Assembly: GCF_014857925.1 (NCBI RefSeq)
Contig: NZ_JACYVZ010000003.1
Coordinates: forward strand, 124,001-188,000
Origin: Cysteiniphilum marinum
Lineage (GTDB): Bacteria; Pseudomonadota; Gammaproteobacteria; Francisellales; Francisellaceae
Length of the DNA stretch: 64,000 nucleotides
Direction of reading: 5' to 3'
In this document: in pieces, positions 1 through 9,067 of the stretch
Position numbering within the stretch: position 1 is the stretch's first letter
How the letters are laid out: every line of letters starts with the position of its first letter
Made by a program: the position numbers and the translations under genes
The notes under the pieces: generated by a model
Told to the model about the DNA's origin: nothing
Databases searched by the model: none
Seen by the model: the letters and a program-made list of their open reading frames with translations, nothing else

Positions 1-222
1 AAACCCCTTTTGCTGTCTCCAAGTCATGGTGAGTCTAAGTTCAAGGGTATGATCATTTTCAAAAATAATTGTACCACCGGCTCCCACGCAATTTTATGAT
101 GCAGTTCTGCGTGAATATTTTCATTGATCTGGCGATATGCACTTATAAAAAGGTAGCTAATGCAAATAAAGCTTAAGCAAAAAAAAAGCAATAATGCACA
201 GTAGATTGAAATGTTTTTTCAT
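1..222 (-). pseudogene. Remnant of a duplicated histidine kinase gene (internal deletion plus frameshift)
   Basis: Bases 1-80 match the 3' end of the intact kinase gene at 2773-4023, and bases 80-222 match its 5' end. About 1.04 kb in between is missing (roughly 2841-3884 of the intact copy), so all catalytic boxes are lost. The match continues about 45 bases upstream of the start codon into the leader, to about 268. A run of nine A replaces the eight A of the intact copy in the part encoding the first membrane helix, which shifts the frame. The C-terminal coding end also differs from the intact copy and runs off the window edge. The remnant lies in the same orientation as the intact copy, so the two flank the GGDEF-EAL gene as direct repeats. 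Confidence 0.85.
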
Positions 223-286
223 GTTGACCCATACGTGATATTAATAACTATAAAATGTCGTTGATTCAAATCCGCCTGGAGTTGTT

Positions 287-358
287 ATGCAGAGAAGGTT
301 TTTTCGTCGATTTATTTTTGTTAGCTTGCTGATATGGCTGGTTTCCACTTCGATTTGA
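287..358 (+). pseudogene. Orphan signal-peptide-like short ORF (23 codons)
   Basis: An ATG at 287 opens 23 codons with a basic start (MQRRFFRRF) followed by a hydrophobic stretch (IFVSLLIWLVSTSI), ending at TGA 356-358. It looks like an exported-protein signal sequence whose mature part has been lost, next to another gene remnant. It could also be a chance ORF. Nothing downstream in any frame to 460 continues it convincingly. Confidence 0.25.
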
Positions 359-460
359 CATAAATACACCTTATGGCTACGCTAATCTAAAGTATAGTAA
401 GGCAGTTGTTTTTTGATTGCTATAAGCTAGATTTATAAATAAAGCGGGTTGGAAATATTT

Positions 461-2755
461 ATGAAAAGGAAGTTATTGTATTTTTTAACACATTTAGCTG
501 TCATATTACCCCTGACAATACTGAGTCTTTCACTATGGCTTTATGTCAATAACAAAGCAAATTCTACTCTATCTATTAAATATGAGCAACAGGCAAAAGA
601 AACTGTAATGAGCATCCAAAATCGTCTACAAAGATACATTGACACATTAGAAGCTGGTAGAGCATATATTATTGCATCTGATTATGACATTCCATATAAC
701 GCTTGGCGAAAATTTGCCAATCAAGTTAAAGTCCATATAAAGTATCCTGGTATTAATGGTATTGGCGTGATCTTTCCTTTAGAGCGTTCATTAAAGGAAG
801 ACTTTGAATCCAAATATCGTCAGCAAGGATATAACGTTACTGTTTACCCTGAGCACTCACGTGAAAAACTATACCCTATTACTTACATAGAGCCAATAGA
901 AAGGAATAGAAAAGCCGTTGGCTTAGACATGGCACATGAAGAAAATCGCTACTCTGCGCTTATTTCATCAATACATAGCAACAAACCCACTATTACAGCA
1001 CCAATAGAACTAGTACAAGACAAGGTGAAAACACCAGGATTTTTGCTTTATATTCCTGTATATAAAAATGAAGACTTTTATGCAGCAGTCTATGCCCCAT
1101 TTACGGTATATCAACTAGTTCAAGGTGCTATAGGCAATAAATTAGATTATTTTAATTTACAAATACGAGATGCAAATCAAGTTATATATCAAAGTAAAGA
1201 ATATCTATCATCTAAATTTCTTAATACGTCATGGGATAAAACTTTTGACCTTAAAGTTTATGGAAGAATATGGAAAATTAATATTACGCCTAAAATGTTT
1301 TATTTCAAAGAGCTCCAAACAAATGACTCATTTTACATTCTTCTAATAAGCATCACGGTTAGCTTGTTTTTATACATAGGGTTTATATTCTTTCTTAAAA
1401 GCAGGCATAGAGCATTTATGCATGCCAATGAACTTCAATCACAAGCAAGGACAGATCATTTACTCAATCTTCCCAATCGACTCTACTTTCTGGAAACACT
1501 CTCTGATTTAATAAAGAAAGCAGAAAAAAGACAAAAGACCGTTGTTTTATTATATCTTGATTTAGATGATTTTAAGGCTGTAAATGATACATTAGGGCAT
1601 GAAATTGGGGATGCCTTTTTGAAAGCTTTTACACAAACACTTAAAAAATGCATGAGAAATCAAGACTTCATTGCTCGTATGGGCGGGGATGAATTTGCTA
1701 TTCTATTAATTGGAGATATTGATCGAGATATTATTCGCGCTTTAATCAAAAGAATTCGTGACTTTTTTCAAAAGCCATTAAAAGTGTTTGAACACAGATT
1801 AAAAGTCAATATGAGTATCGGCATATCAATTTTTCCACAAGATGCTACGAAAGCAGAAACACTTTTAAAAATTGCAGATTTATCAATGTACCAAGCAAAA
1901 CGACTTGGAAAAAATCAGTATCAGTTTTTTTCTGCACAAATGAACGAAGCTTATCAACGTGAATTATTAATAAATAAATTATTATTGGATGCGGTTTCTA
2001 ACTATGAATTTTCTTTAGTTTATCAGCCAATCATTCATGCGAGCACTCAAAAAGTATCAGGATTTGAAGTTTTACTTCGCTGGACAAATAAAGATTTAGG
2101 GGTTATTCCACCAAGTGAGTTTATACCTATCATAGAATCAACAGGGCTAATGTATGATGTTGGTCGATGGATACTAGAAAATAGTTTTATGCAGCTGCAT
2201 CAGTGGAAAAAAGAATACCCAGAAATTTTTGATCAAAAAATTTTTATGTCAATTAACTTTTCTGCCGTACAAATCATGCAAGATAACATTAACATAATTG
2301 TTGAATCATTGCTTAAAAAATATCATTTAAAAAGCTGTGACATTATACTGGAAGTCACTGAAACAACACTCTTAAAGAGTATTAAAAAATCGATAGAAAT
2401 ACTTAATCGATTCAAAGAAATGGGTGTTCGACTGTCTATTGATGATTTTGGCACTGGATACTCATCGCTTAGCTATTTAAAAAGTCTGCCCGTTAGTGAG
2501 TTAAAAATTGATAAGAGCTTTATCGATGATATTCTTAAGGATTCAAATGATCTTGAAGTAGTTAAGGCAATTATTGAAATAGGTAAAGCACTTCGTCTTA
2601 ATATTGTTGCCGAAGGCGTCGAGACTTTTGAACAATATAATTTACTTAAAAACCTTAAGGTTGATTATATCCAAGGATATTACTTCTCAAAACCACTGAC
2701 AGCAAAAGATTTTATTCAGTTTCTGATTGGCGATTTACCCTATGTGTCAGGATAG
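461..2755 (+). CDS. CHASE-GGDEF-EAL cyclic-di-GMP synthase/phosphodiesterase
   Basis: This is an inner-membrane sensor with both c-di-GMP domains. A first membrane helix near residues 5-27 and a second near 290-315 enclose a periplasmic CHASE-like domain (motif GINGIGVIFP). The GGDEF domain has an intact GGDEF near residue 408 with the inhibitory RxxD (RNQD) exactly five residues before it. The EAL domain follows, with EVL in place of EAL, plus SINFS, EVTETT, DDFGTG, KIDKSF, AEGVE and QGYYFSKP, so every metal and catalytic residue appears present. The upstream in-frame TTG at 449 was rejected in favour of ATG 461. The gene lies between two direct copies of a histidine kinase gene, one of them decayed. 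Whether net activity is synthesis or breakdown cannot be read from sequence. Confidence 0.93.
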   Translation: MKRKLLYFLTHLAVILPLTILSLSLWLYVNNKANSTLSIKYEQQAKETVMSIQNRLQRYIDTLEAGRAYIIASDYDIPYNAWRKFANQVKVHIKYPGINGIGVIFPLERSLKEDFESKYRQQGYNVTVYPEHSREKLYPITYIEPIERNRKAVGLDMAHEENRYSALISSIHSNKPTITAPIELVQDKVKTPGFLLYIPVYKNEDFYAAVYAPFTVYQLVQGAIGNKLDYFNLQIRDANQVIYQSKEYLSSKFLNTSWDKTFDLKVYGRIWKINITPKMFYFKELQTNDSFYILLISITVSLFLYIGFIFFLKSRHRAFMHANELQSQARTDHLLNLPNRLYFLETLSDLIKKAEKRQKTVVLLYLDLDDFKAVNDTLGHEIGDAFLKAFTQTLKKCMRNQDFIARMGGDEFAILLIGDIDRDIIRALIKRIRDFFQKPLKVFEHRLKVNMSIGISIFPQDATKAETLLKIADLSMYQAKRLGKNQYQFFSAQMNEAYQRELLINKLLLDAVSNYEFSLVYQPIIHASTQKVSGFEVLLRWTNKDLGVIPPSEFIPIIESTGLMYDVGRWILENSFMQLHQWKKEYPEIFDQKIFMSINFSAVQIMQDNINIIVESLLKKYHLKSCDIILEVTETTLLKSIKKSIEILNRFKEMGVRLSIDDFGTGYSSLSYLKSLPVSELKIDKSFIDDILKDSNDLEVVKAIIEIGKALRLNIVAEGVETFEQYNLLKNLKVDYIQGYYFSKPLTAKDFIQFLIGDLPYVSG

Positions 2756-2772
2756 TTTTTTCCATAATGGAA

Positions 2773-4023
2773 TTAACCTCTCCAGGTCATTGTGACTCTA
2801 AGTCCAAGAGTATGGTCATTTTCAAAGATAATCGTGCCACCGGTGAGGCTCACTAGCTCATGAACAATGGCTAGACCCAGGCCATAGTGCTTTTTAGCAT
2901 CTGTGTTATTCTCAGAGAATCCTAATTGCGTTATTTTGTTTAACTTGTCATGAGCAACCCCTTGTCCATGATCAATAATGATCAGTTCAATAAGCTCTTT
3001 GGTTTGTGTTAAGCTAATGTCAACTCTATCGGCAAAACGAAAGGCATTATCAAGGATATTGGTCAAAATGCGGTTATATACTTGTGCCGAACCATAAACA
3101 ATAGTGTTAGGTGTTTCCGTATAATCAATGCGATGCCCCATGTCAGCGTAGTTGTCTTGCAGTGTCAGTAACATGAGGTTTAGGTCAATTTTCTTACGCT
3201 GTTGTAAATGAAGGTTAGACAGTGATAAGAAGCCTTGTACCACCTCATTGATGTGATCAATATCTGATATGCTTTTTATCGCATCCGTGTCACCTTTTAA
3301 CTCTAGCTGCTCCAAGCGAAAGCGCATGCGTGTTAACGGTGTTTTGATATCATGCGAAATCGATGACATCAATTGTGCGCGTGTGCGTGTTAGGTTGTGA
3401 ATACGCAACTTCATTTGCTCAAATAAGGCTTTGGGACCAGAGATAAGTCCAAGGTAAATGGAGCTGTTCTGCGGAAGTCCTAGTTCGATCAACATCTGCT
3501 GACTTAGTTCAGTTAAACGATATAATCTCAGCAATAACCAACAAGCAAATAGAAACAAGATAACAATCAGTAAGATGATCGCAAATTCAGCGGTAAATAA
3601 AGAAAAAAAGTAATGATAATTTTTAACAGCATGAATGTTAAGCCATAGGTTTTTATGAATAAAAACTGAGAATTTATGCGTGTTATCTTGATGCTGAAGT
3701 ATTTTATTCTCAAGATCTTGCGCATTTTTGATGGTGTAATCTGGGTGAAACTGTGGATCAGTGGATAAAGCCATTTCAAGCTCGATACGCTGAATTTTTA
3801 TATCTGAGAAATGCTGACTATCAAAGGTTTGAATGAAGCTCTTAAGATCGTCATCTTCACCATATTTGACTATTTTGGCAATTTCCCATGCAATTTTATG
3901 ATGCAGTTCTGCGTGAATATCTTCATTGATCTGGCGATATGCACTTATAAAAAGGTAGCTAATGCAAATAAAGCTTAAGCAAAAAAAAGCAATAATGCAC
4001 AGTAGATTGAAATGTTTTTTCAT
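2773..4023 (-). CDS. Sensor histidine kinase (OmpR/EnvZ-type two-component system)
   Basis: A 416-residue inner-membrane kinase. Helix 1 is near residues 6-28 and helix 2 near 142-168, with a periplasmic segment of about 110 residues between. The dimerisation/phosphoacceptor box SSISHDIKTPLTR carries the His near residue 224. The ATP-binding domain shows an N box (NILDNAFRFAD), a G1 box (DHGQGV) and a G2 box (GLGLAIVHEL). It follows its response regulator on the minus strand after a 134-base gap, so the two are probably co-transcribed. The signal is unknown. A deleted copy of the same gene lies at 1-222. Confidence 0.95.
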   Translation of the reverse strand: MKKHFNLLCIIAFFCLSFICISYLFISAYRQINEDIHAELHHKIAWEIAKIVKYGEDDDLKSFIQTFDSQHFSDIKIQRIELEMALSTDPQFHPDYTIKNAQDLENKILQHQDNTHKFSVFIHKNLWLNIHAVKNYHYFFSLFTAEFAIILLIVILFLFACWLLLRLYRLTELSQQMLIELGLPQNSSIYLGLISGPKALFEQMKLRIHNLTRTRAQLMSSISHDIKTPLTRMRFRLEQLELKGDTDAIKSISDIDHINEVVQGFLSLSNLHLQQRKKIDLNLMLLTLQDNYADMGHRIDYTETPNTIVYGSAQVYNRILTNILDNAFRFADRVDISLTQTKELIELIIIDHGQGVAHDKLNKITQLGFSENNTDAKKHYGLGLAIVHELVSLTGGTIIFENDHTLGLRVTMTWRG

Positions 4024-4157
4024 GTTGATCCATACGTGATATTAATAATTATAAAATGTCGTTGATTCGACTCTAAAAAGCAAGATGATTAATCAAAGAT
4101 TCTTTCGCTAAAATGAAATTTTCGTGTTTGAGCAATTAATGTAATGCAGGGATAAAT

Positions 4158-4895
4158 TTAGGTCGCTTTTTTAATAACATTTGAATTAAATACATAACCA
4201 CGCCCATGATGCGTTTGGATAAGCCTAGGGTGTTTGGTGTCTTCTTCAATTTTCTTACGTAACAATCCAACGCGGACATCAATTGCACGATCATAAATAT
4301 CACGTTTACTGGTGTTGGTCTGATTCAGTAGAAATTCACGTTCCAAAATGCGCCGTGGATGCTCAAGAAAAACCATCAGTAAATTAGCATCTGCCGTTGA
4401 CAATTGAACTTCTTCGCTTGTAGTTGTTAGCAATGACGTGCGCGTATCAAACTGCCAACGATCAAACTGATAAATCTTATCTTTAAGCTCAGGTGAAGCC
4501 TGTGCCATGCGTCGATAGATGGCATTAATGCGCGCCATAAGCTCAAGTGTGCTAAAGGGTTTCACTAAGAAATCGTCAACACCGGCATCAAACGCTAAGA
4601 TGCGCTCAGAAACCTCTTGTGACGCGGTGATCATCACAATTGGCGTATTGGTGATCGCACGAATTTGGCGACATACTTCAATGCCATCGATTTCAGGTAA
4701 CATTAAATCAAGTAAAATAGCATCAAATTTTTTCTGAGTTAGTGTTGCGCTGACTTCTTTGGGGTGATGAATGGCAAGTGCATCAATATTAAAGCGACCT
4801 TTAAGTGTTTGCATCAAGCTTTTGGTGATCTCTTTATCATCATCAATGATAAGAATGTTTTTAATCGAATCTACTTGGCTATTGGTTAAAGTCAT
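4158..4895 (-). CDS. Response regulator, OmpR/PhoB family
   Basis: A 245-residue DNA-binding regulator and partner of the downstream kinase. The receiver domain has the acidic pocket IIDDDKE, the phosphoacceptor Asp near residue 63 (LLDLMLPEIDG), the Thr/Ser switch (MITAS) and the Lys in LVKPFS. The C-terminal winged helix ends in the family-typical HGRGYVFN. An AAGGA-type ribosome site precedes ATG 4895. The upstream region to 5052 is extremely AT-rich and probably holds the promoter. Target genes are not evident. Confidence 0.96.
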   Translation of the reverse strand: MTLTNSQVDSIKNILIIDDDKEITKSLMQTLKGRFNIDALAIHHPKEVSATLTQKKFDAILLDLMLPEIDGIEVCRQIRAITNTPIVMITASQEVSERILAFDAGVDDFLVKPFSTLELMARINAIYRRMAQASPELKDKIYQFDRWQFDTRTSLLTTTSEEVQLSTADANLLMVFLEHPRRILEREFLLNQTNTSKRDIYDRAIDVRVGLLRKKIEEDTKHPRLIQTHHGRGYVFNSNVIKKAT

Positions 4896-5091
4896 TGACT
4901 TGCAGTCCTTACATCTTTTTATTGCTTCTAAACATAATTAAAAGCTTTTTTGATTATTTTTCAAGGAAAACTAAGTCTCTCATATGTGTTGCAGTTAAAA
5001 TATATATTTTTTACATATATAAACATATTTTAGTTATGTTTTTGTTTTAAGCTTGTTCCGAAATTTTATTTTATTAAATTCTGGGGTAACT

Positions 5092-6666
5092 ATGCAATTT
5101 CTCACATCTAGATTTAAAGGTTTATCACTAATAATCGCCAGTATATTATTGGTAGTAGGCTGTGGCTCAGGAAATGGTAGCTCATCACAGAATGAAAATG
5201 AGAACTTTACTGTCGTACTTTCGGGGAATCCTAATACTCTTATTGCAGGGCATCATTATCAATTAGATGTTGCATTAAAATCGAAGCAAGATAAAGGTGT
5301 TGGTGTAACAGATTCCAAGACACATCAGGTGAAGTTAATTGATGAATCTAATTGCTCAACTCAACTTATAATAACTCCACAGGTACAGCAAGTTATGGTA
5401 GATGCAACGCCTCTAACCTTTACTATAGAGGTTGCTCAGGATGATGTGTGTGCGTCACATAGACTTGGAGTTGTAGTTGATCATGATAACGTTGTTGATA
5501 GTATAACCATCAAAACAAGCCAAGGAATAAGTTTTTCTAAGCTAGGGAATGACTTGGTTAATGCTAATGCTGCTCAGGATGTTGAAAGTGCCTTGATAAG
5601 TATTAACCAAGCAACACAACTACCAGAAATTTTGATCAATAGCTATGGCAGTCCATACAATCGTACTGATTGGTATGCTCTTAACTTAGACGATGCAAGT
5701 TGGCAACCTTTTATGAAATTACTTAAATTTGAACAAACGAACGCACCAAACTTTGATGCAGCAATTTCTGATAGCGAAGGTAATCGTTATTTCGCTATTT
5801 CAAATTTTGAAATGGGTGATGATGGCTATGCTAAAATTTTGCAGTATACGGTAAATGGAAATGGAAAGACCAAAGTTGTTGCAAATACGCAACATCTTAC
5901 GTCATCTGGTGTGATTACTTTAAAAGCTAATCCAGATAAAGATCGAATATATGCAGCATTTAGCAATGCTCAGGCTTATGATGGTACTGTTTATGTTGAT
6001 GTATATAACTCAAAGACAGGGACTAATGAACTAATCACCACACCATTTAAGGCGATTAATGGTACAAAAATTGGTTTAGCAGTAGATAGTGATGGTAATA
6101 TCTATGTCGCATATGTTTATTCTGGAGTGCAGGTTCAGAAATATAATATCAATACAAAAACTTGGCAGTCATTAACTCATAATGCCATATTGCCGATGGC
6201 AAATATTGATGATATTCATTTAAGCTATGACAAAAATGAAGGCCTATATCTCGCATTTGGTGTGCTGCCAGCATCTGCAGGAAACTATGCAGCTTTTTAT
6301 CATTATACTGGAGGTGCATTTAATCAAGTTTCTACCCTAAAATTATCAACCTTCTATGGTGATAATTCTGGTAATAATCATGATAATTCAATTCGATTTA
6401 AGGTAATAAAAGGAGGCTTATATTTTGCTTACATCGCGCCAGAGTCAGAAATGTCCCGAGAAAATAGTGTGTACTTTGATCGCTATGATTTAACAACACA
6501 TATTTGGCATGATTATAGCGCTGAATTAGCTACATTATTAACACATTCTGTTTCGTATTTTGATATGCAAGTAGATGATTTAGCTAATCTGTATTTTGTC
6601 AGCCAAAGCATAATTAAGAACAATCATGGTGATGTGATTGTTGTTAAAGGTAAAAATTGGATTTAG
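5092..6666 (+). CDS. Exported lipoprotein with propeller-like repeats, function unknown
   Basis: A 524-residue protein. ATG 5092 has a GGGGT ribosome site; the in-frame TTG at 5053 would put 13 extra residues before the signal peptide and was rejected. The signal peptide ends in a lipobox LVVGC, with the lipidated Cys near residue 24, followed by a Gly/Ser/Asn linker. The mature part has recurring strands such as DSDGNIYVAYVY, DKNEGLYLAFGV and DDLANLYFVSQ, which suggests a beta-propeller fold. I do not recognise a family. The gene ends abruptly at GKNWI and is followed by 280 bases of unassigned DNA, so the C-terminus may have been truncated. Confidence 0.8.
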   Translation: MQFLTSRFKGLSLIIASILLVVGCGSGNGSSSQNENENFTVVLSGNPNTLIAGHHYQLDVALKSKQDKGVGVTDSKTHQVKLIDESNCSTQLIITPQVQQVMVDATPLTFTIEVAQDDVCASHRLGVVVDHDNVVDSITIKTSQGISFSKLGNDLVNANAAQDVESALISINQATQLPEILINSYGSPYNRTDWYALNLDDASWQPFMKLLKFEQTNAPNFDAAISDSEGNRYFAISNFEMGDDGYAKILQYTVNGNGKTKVVANTQHLTSSGVITLKANPDKDRIYAAFSNAQAYDGTVYVDVYNSKTGTNELITTPFKAINGTKIGLAVDSDGNIYVAYVYSGVQVQKYNINTKTWQSLTHNAILPMANIDDIHLSYDKNEGLYLAFGVLPASAGNYAAFYHYTGGAFNQVSTLKLSTFYGDNSGNNHDNSIRFKVIKGGLYFAYIAPESEMSRENSVYFDRYDLTTHIWHDYSAELATLLTHSVSYFDMQVDDLANLYFVSQSIIKNNHGDVIVVKGKNWI

Positions 6667-6948
6667 ATAGAGAACCACTTGCTGATATAGGTTTTTCAAA
6701 TGTTACAGTAACAACTACCAAGACACAAAATACCCCAACAAATGCTGCCAAAGGTGTGACGTATCCATTTACCTATACCTTTACTAATACCTACATCATT
6801 GCCTGTTTGCGGCCCCAATTGATTAATCAAGCCACCTAGTTCAAGAGCATCAAAATGATTTACAATGGGTATATTTTGCAGGTGACACTTTCAAATCCTT
6901 GGTAATCCTTTAATATACTTCCATCAATTAAGTTGTTGTGAGGTTATT
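6667..6948. other. Unassigned stretch, possible gene debris
   Basis: A 60-codon plus-strand ORF (6657-6839) overlaps the end of the lipoprotein gene. The opposite strand can also be read openly for about 50 codons (GGLINQLGPQTGNDVG and onward). Neither has a ribosome site or a recognisable domain. This may be the leftover of a rearranged gene. The last 60 bases hold the ribosome site (GAGG) of the aminopeptidase gene. Confidence 0.3.
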
Positions 6949-8325
6949 ATGGCATTTTCATGTTTTTACAAAACAATCAAAAAAGAAGCAGTTGAGTTAA
7001 TTGTTGTTCCTGTTGATCAATACCAAAGTTGGTTAGAGCAGCAAGAACAATCAAAGCAAAATATGCTTAAAGCACAAAGCTTTAAAGCCATCTCTGGTAA
7101 GAGCGCTTTACTTTTTAATGGTGATGGTGAGTTATCTGCGGCATTGGTTGTTGTCGATATTAAAGACATGTGGTCAATGGCGGGCTTATGTCAGTCATTG
7201 CCGCATGGTGATTATCAGATTACGGATCCTTTTGATGTCGTTGATTCTGAGCTTTTCTATTTGGCATTTGGCTTAGGTTGTTATCAATTTCTAACGTATA
7301 AGTCAGACAAAAAGACGAATAGCATTAAATTATATTTACCCAAGAAGTTTGCTGAGGTTGAGAAAACCTTACGTGCAATTTATTTAGTGCGCGATATGAT
7401 CAATACACCCGCTCAAGATATGGGTCCTGAAGAGATTGCGCGACAAACTCAGAAGTTAGCGCAAACTTTTTCGGCTACTTTTTCAGAAATCGTGGGCGAT
7501 GATCTATTAGCAAAAGGCTATCGTGGTATTCATGCGGTGGGGCGTGCCAGTGCCAGAGCACCAAGACGTATTCGCCTAGATTGGGGTAATGAAGCACATC
7601 CACATATTGTACTTGTGGGTAAGGGTGTTGTTTTTGATACCGGTGGTTTGGATATTAAACCTGCTAGTGGTATGCTCTTGATGCATAAGGATATGGGTGG
7701 ATCAGCACAAGTCTTGGGATTAGCACGTTTGATTATGGATACACAATTGCCAGTGCGTTTAACCGTCCTTATTTCAGCGGTTGAAAATGCGATTTCAGGC
7801 AATGCCTATCGCCCAAGCGATGTGATTAAAATGTATAATGGCACAACCGTTGAAGTGACCAATACCGATGCTGAAGGGCGGATTGTATTAGCGGATATTT
7901 TAACTGAAGCAACGCGTGAGAAACCAAGTCTTGTAATGGATTTTGCGACATTAACGGGAGCAGCACGCATTGCTGTTGGTACTGAGATGTCAGCATTTTT
8001 TGCCAACGATGAGGACTGGGCACATAAGTTAAGCCTAGCAGCAGAAAAAGTACAAGACCCTGTGTGGCGTATGCCGTTATATGCTTCTTATCGCAAGCTC
8101 CTAGAGAGTCAGGTAGCAGATATTAAAAACTGTGCATCTGTACCATACGCTGGCAGTATTAGTGCTGCATTGTTTTTACAAAGCTTTATTGAGCATAATA
8201 CACCATGGCTTCATTTTGATTTAATGGCATGGAATATCTCGAATATGCCAGGGCGAATGATTGGTGGTGAGGCCATGGGTATTCGCGCAGCATATGAGAT
8301 GCTTAAAACACACTTAGATGTATGA
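6949..8325 (+). CDS. Leucyl aminopeptidase, M17 family
   Basis: A 458-residue cytosolic peptidase that removes N-terminal residues from peptides using two metal ions. The catalytic C-terminal domain shows VGKGVVFDTGGLDIKP (metal-binding Lys and Asp near residues 225-230), HKDMGGSA, and the family signature NTDAEGRIVLAD starting near residue 305, which carries metal ligands and the catalytic Arg. The N-terminal domain is typical of the M17 fold, and the length is slightly below the 500 residues of E. coli PepA. Unlike in many gammaproteobacteria, holC is not adjacent; it lies near 35.2 kb. Confidence 0.93.
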   Translation: MAFSCFYKTIKKEAVELIVVPVDQYQSWLEQQEQSKQNMLKAQSFKAISGKSALLFNGDGELSAALVVVDIKDMWSMAGLCQSLPHGDYQITDPFDVVDSELFYLAFGLGCYQFLTYKSDKKTNSIKLYLPKKFAEVEKTLRAIYLVRDMINTPAQDMGPEEIARQTQKLAQTFSATFSEIVGDDLLAKGYRGIHAVGRASARAPRRIRLDWGNEAHPHIVLVGKGVVFDTGGLDIKPASGMLLMHKDMGGSAQVLGLARLIMDTQLPVRLTVLISAVENAISGNAYRPSDVIKMYNGTTVEVTNTDAEGRIVLADILTEATREKPSLVMDFATLTGAARIAVGTEMSAFFANDEDWAHKLSLAAEKVQDPVWRMPLYASYRKLLESQVADIKNCASVPYAGSISAALFLQSFIEHNTPWLHFDLMAWNISNMPGRMIGGEAMGIRAAYEMLKTHLDV

Positions 8326-8391
8326 CGATCATTGAATACCCTTGATAAAATACCATCGTAATAATGAAGCAATACATTACGCTATTTCTTG

Positions 8392-8446
8392 CCTCTCCCT
8401 CTGCAATATTGCTCGCGCAGCGTAAGCTGCGTGTGTGAGGGGAAAT
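8392..8446. repeat. Intergenic palindromic repeat, family Q, copy 1
   Basis: This segment starts CCTCTCCCT and ends GAGGGGAAATT, with a central palindrome-like core GCGCAGCGTAAGCTGCG. The reverse complement matches the repeat at 52120-52176 in both ends and core. It lies between the aminopeptidase gene and the hypothetical gene. Confidence 0.65.
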
Positions 8447-8524
8447 TAAACTTATTCTTTATTTTTTATCTTAGCCTAAAAAGTCAACTATACTTGCTAT
8501 AGGATGATGCAATGAGGAAAGCTT

Positions 8525-9013
8525 ATGGTGGTAATTGCAAACACAATGATTGAATCATTTTATGATCTGATCGGTGAGGCACAAAAAGTCGTTGGCATTG
8601 AGCTTGATGTCGAGATTGAGGCGTTTGTGGTTTATGCTTTATTAAGAAATGTCAAATATGCTGAGCTTAAAGATATGATCTTTGCACAAAGTCTATTAAC
8701 TGGTATCTCGCATAAAAATACCGATGAGCTTGAAAAAGTGCTTGATTGCTCTTTAATCTATGCTGGTTGGTACCCAAAGCGTGCGCAAAAGTTAGGTCTG
8801 TCACCATCTTATTTTAGTGATATTGGTAAAACAGCCAGTCTAGAGCTTGCTTATTATTATCGAATACTGAAATCCTCTTATCAGAAAACCTATGCTAAAA
8901 TCTCTGAGGAATTTGACAAGCTTGTGATGTTATTACAATCATTTTTAAGCGCGCAAGAAGTTCAAAAAATTTATACACAAGGATTTTTCCCAGTTAACCA
9001 CAAAAATAGTTAG
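8525..9013 (+). CDS. Conserved-looking hypothetical protein (162 residues)
   Basis: I do not recognise this protein. It has no signal peptide or membrane helix and looks like a soluble, mainly helical cytosolic protein. A central segment, YAGWYPKRAQKLGLSP, is the most motif-like part. ATG 8525 is preceded by GAGGAAAG. It stands alone, downstream of repeat Q1 and upstream of a permease gene on the same strand. Confidence 0.7.
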   Translation: MVVIANTMIESFYDLIGEAQKVVGIELDVEIEAFVVYALLRNVKYAELKDMIFAQSLLTGISHKNTDELEKVLDCSLIYAGWYPKRAQKLGLSPSYFSDIGKTASLELAYYYRILKSSYQKTYAKISEEFDKLVMLLQSFLSAQEVQKIYTQGFFPVNHKNS

Positions 9014-9067
9014 TAACTCTTTCAAATAACCAGTACATTATAGTTTCTAACGGTTGGTTGGTATGAA

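Noticed and set aside
6657-6839. 60-codon plus-strand ORF after the lipoprotein gene
   Set aside because: It overlaps the lipoprotein end, has no ribosome site and no recognisable domain; recorded as unassigned DNA instead.
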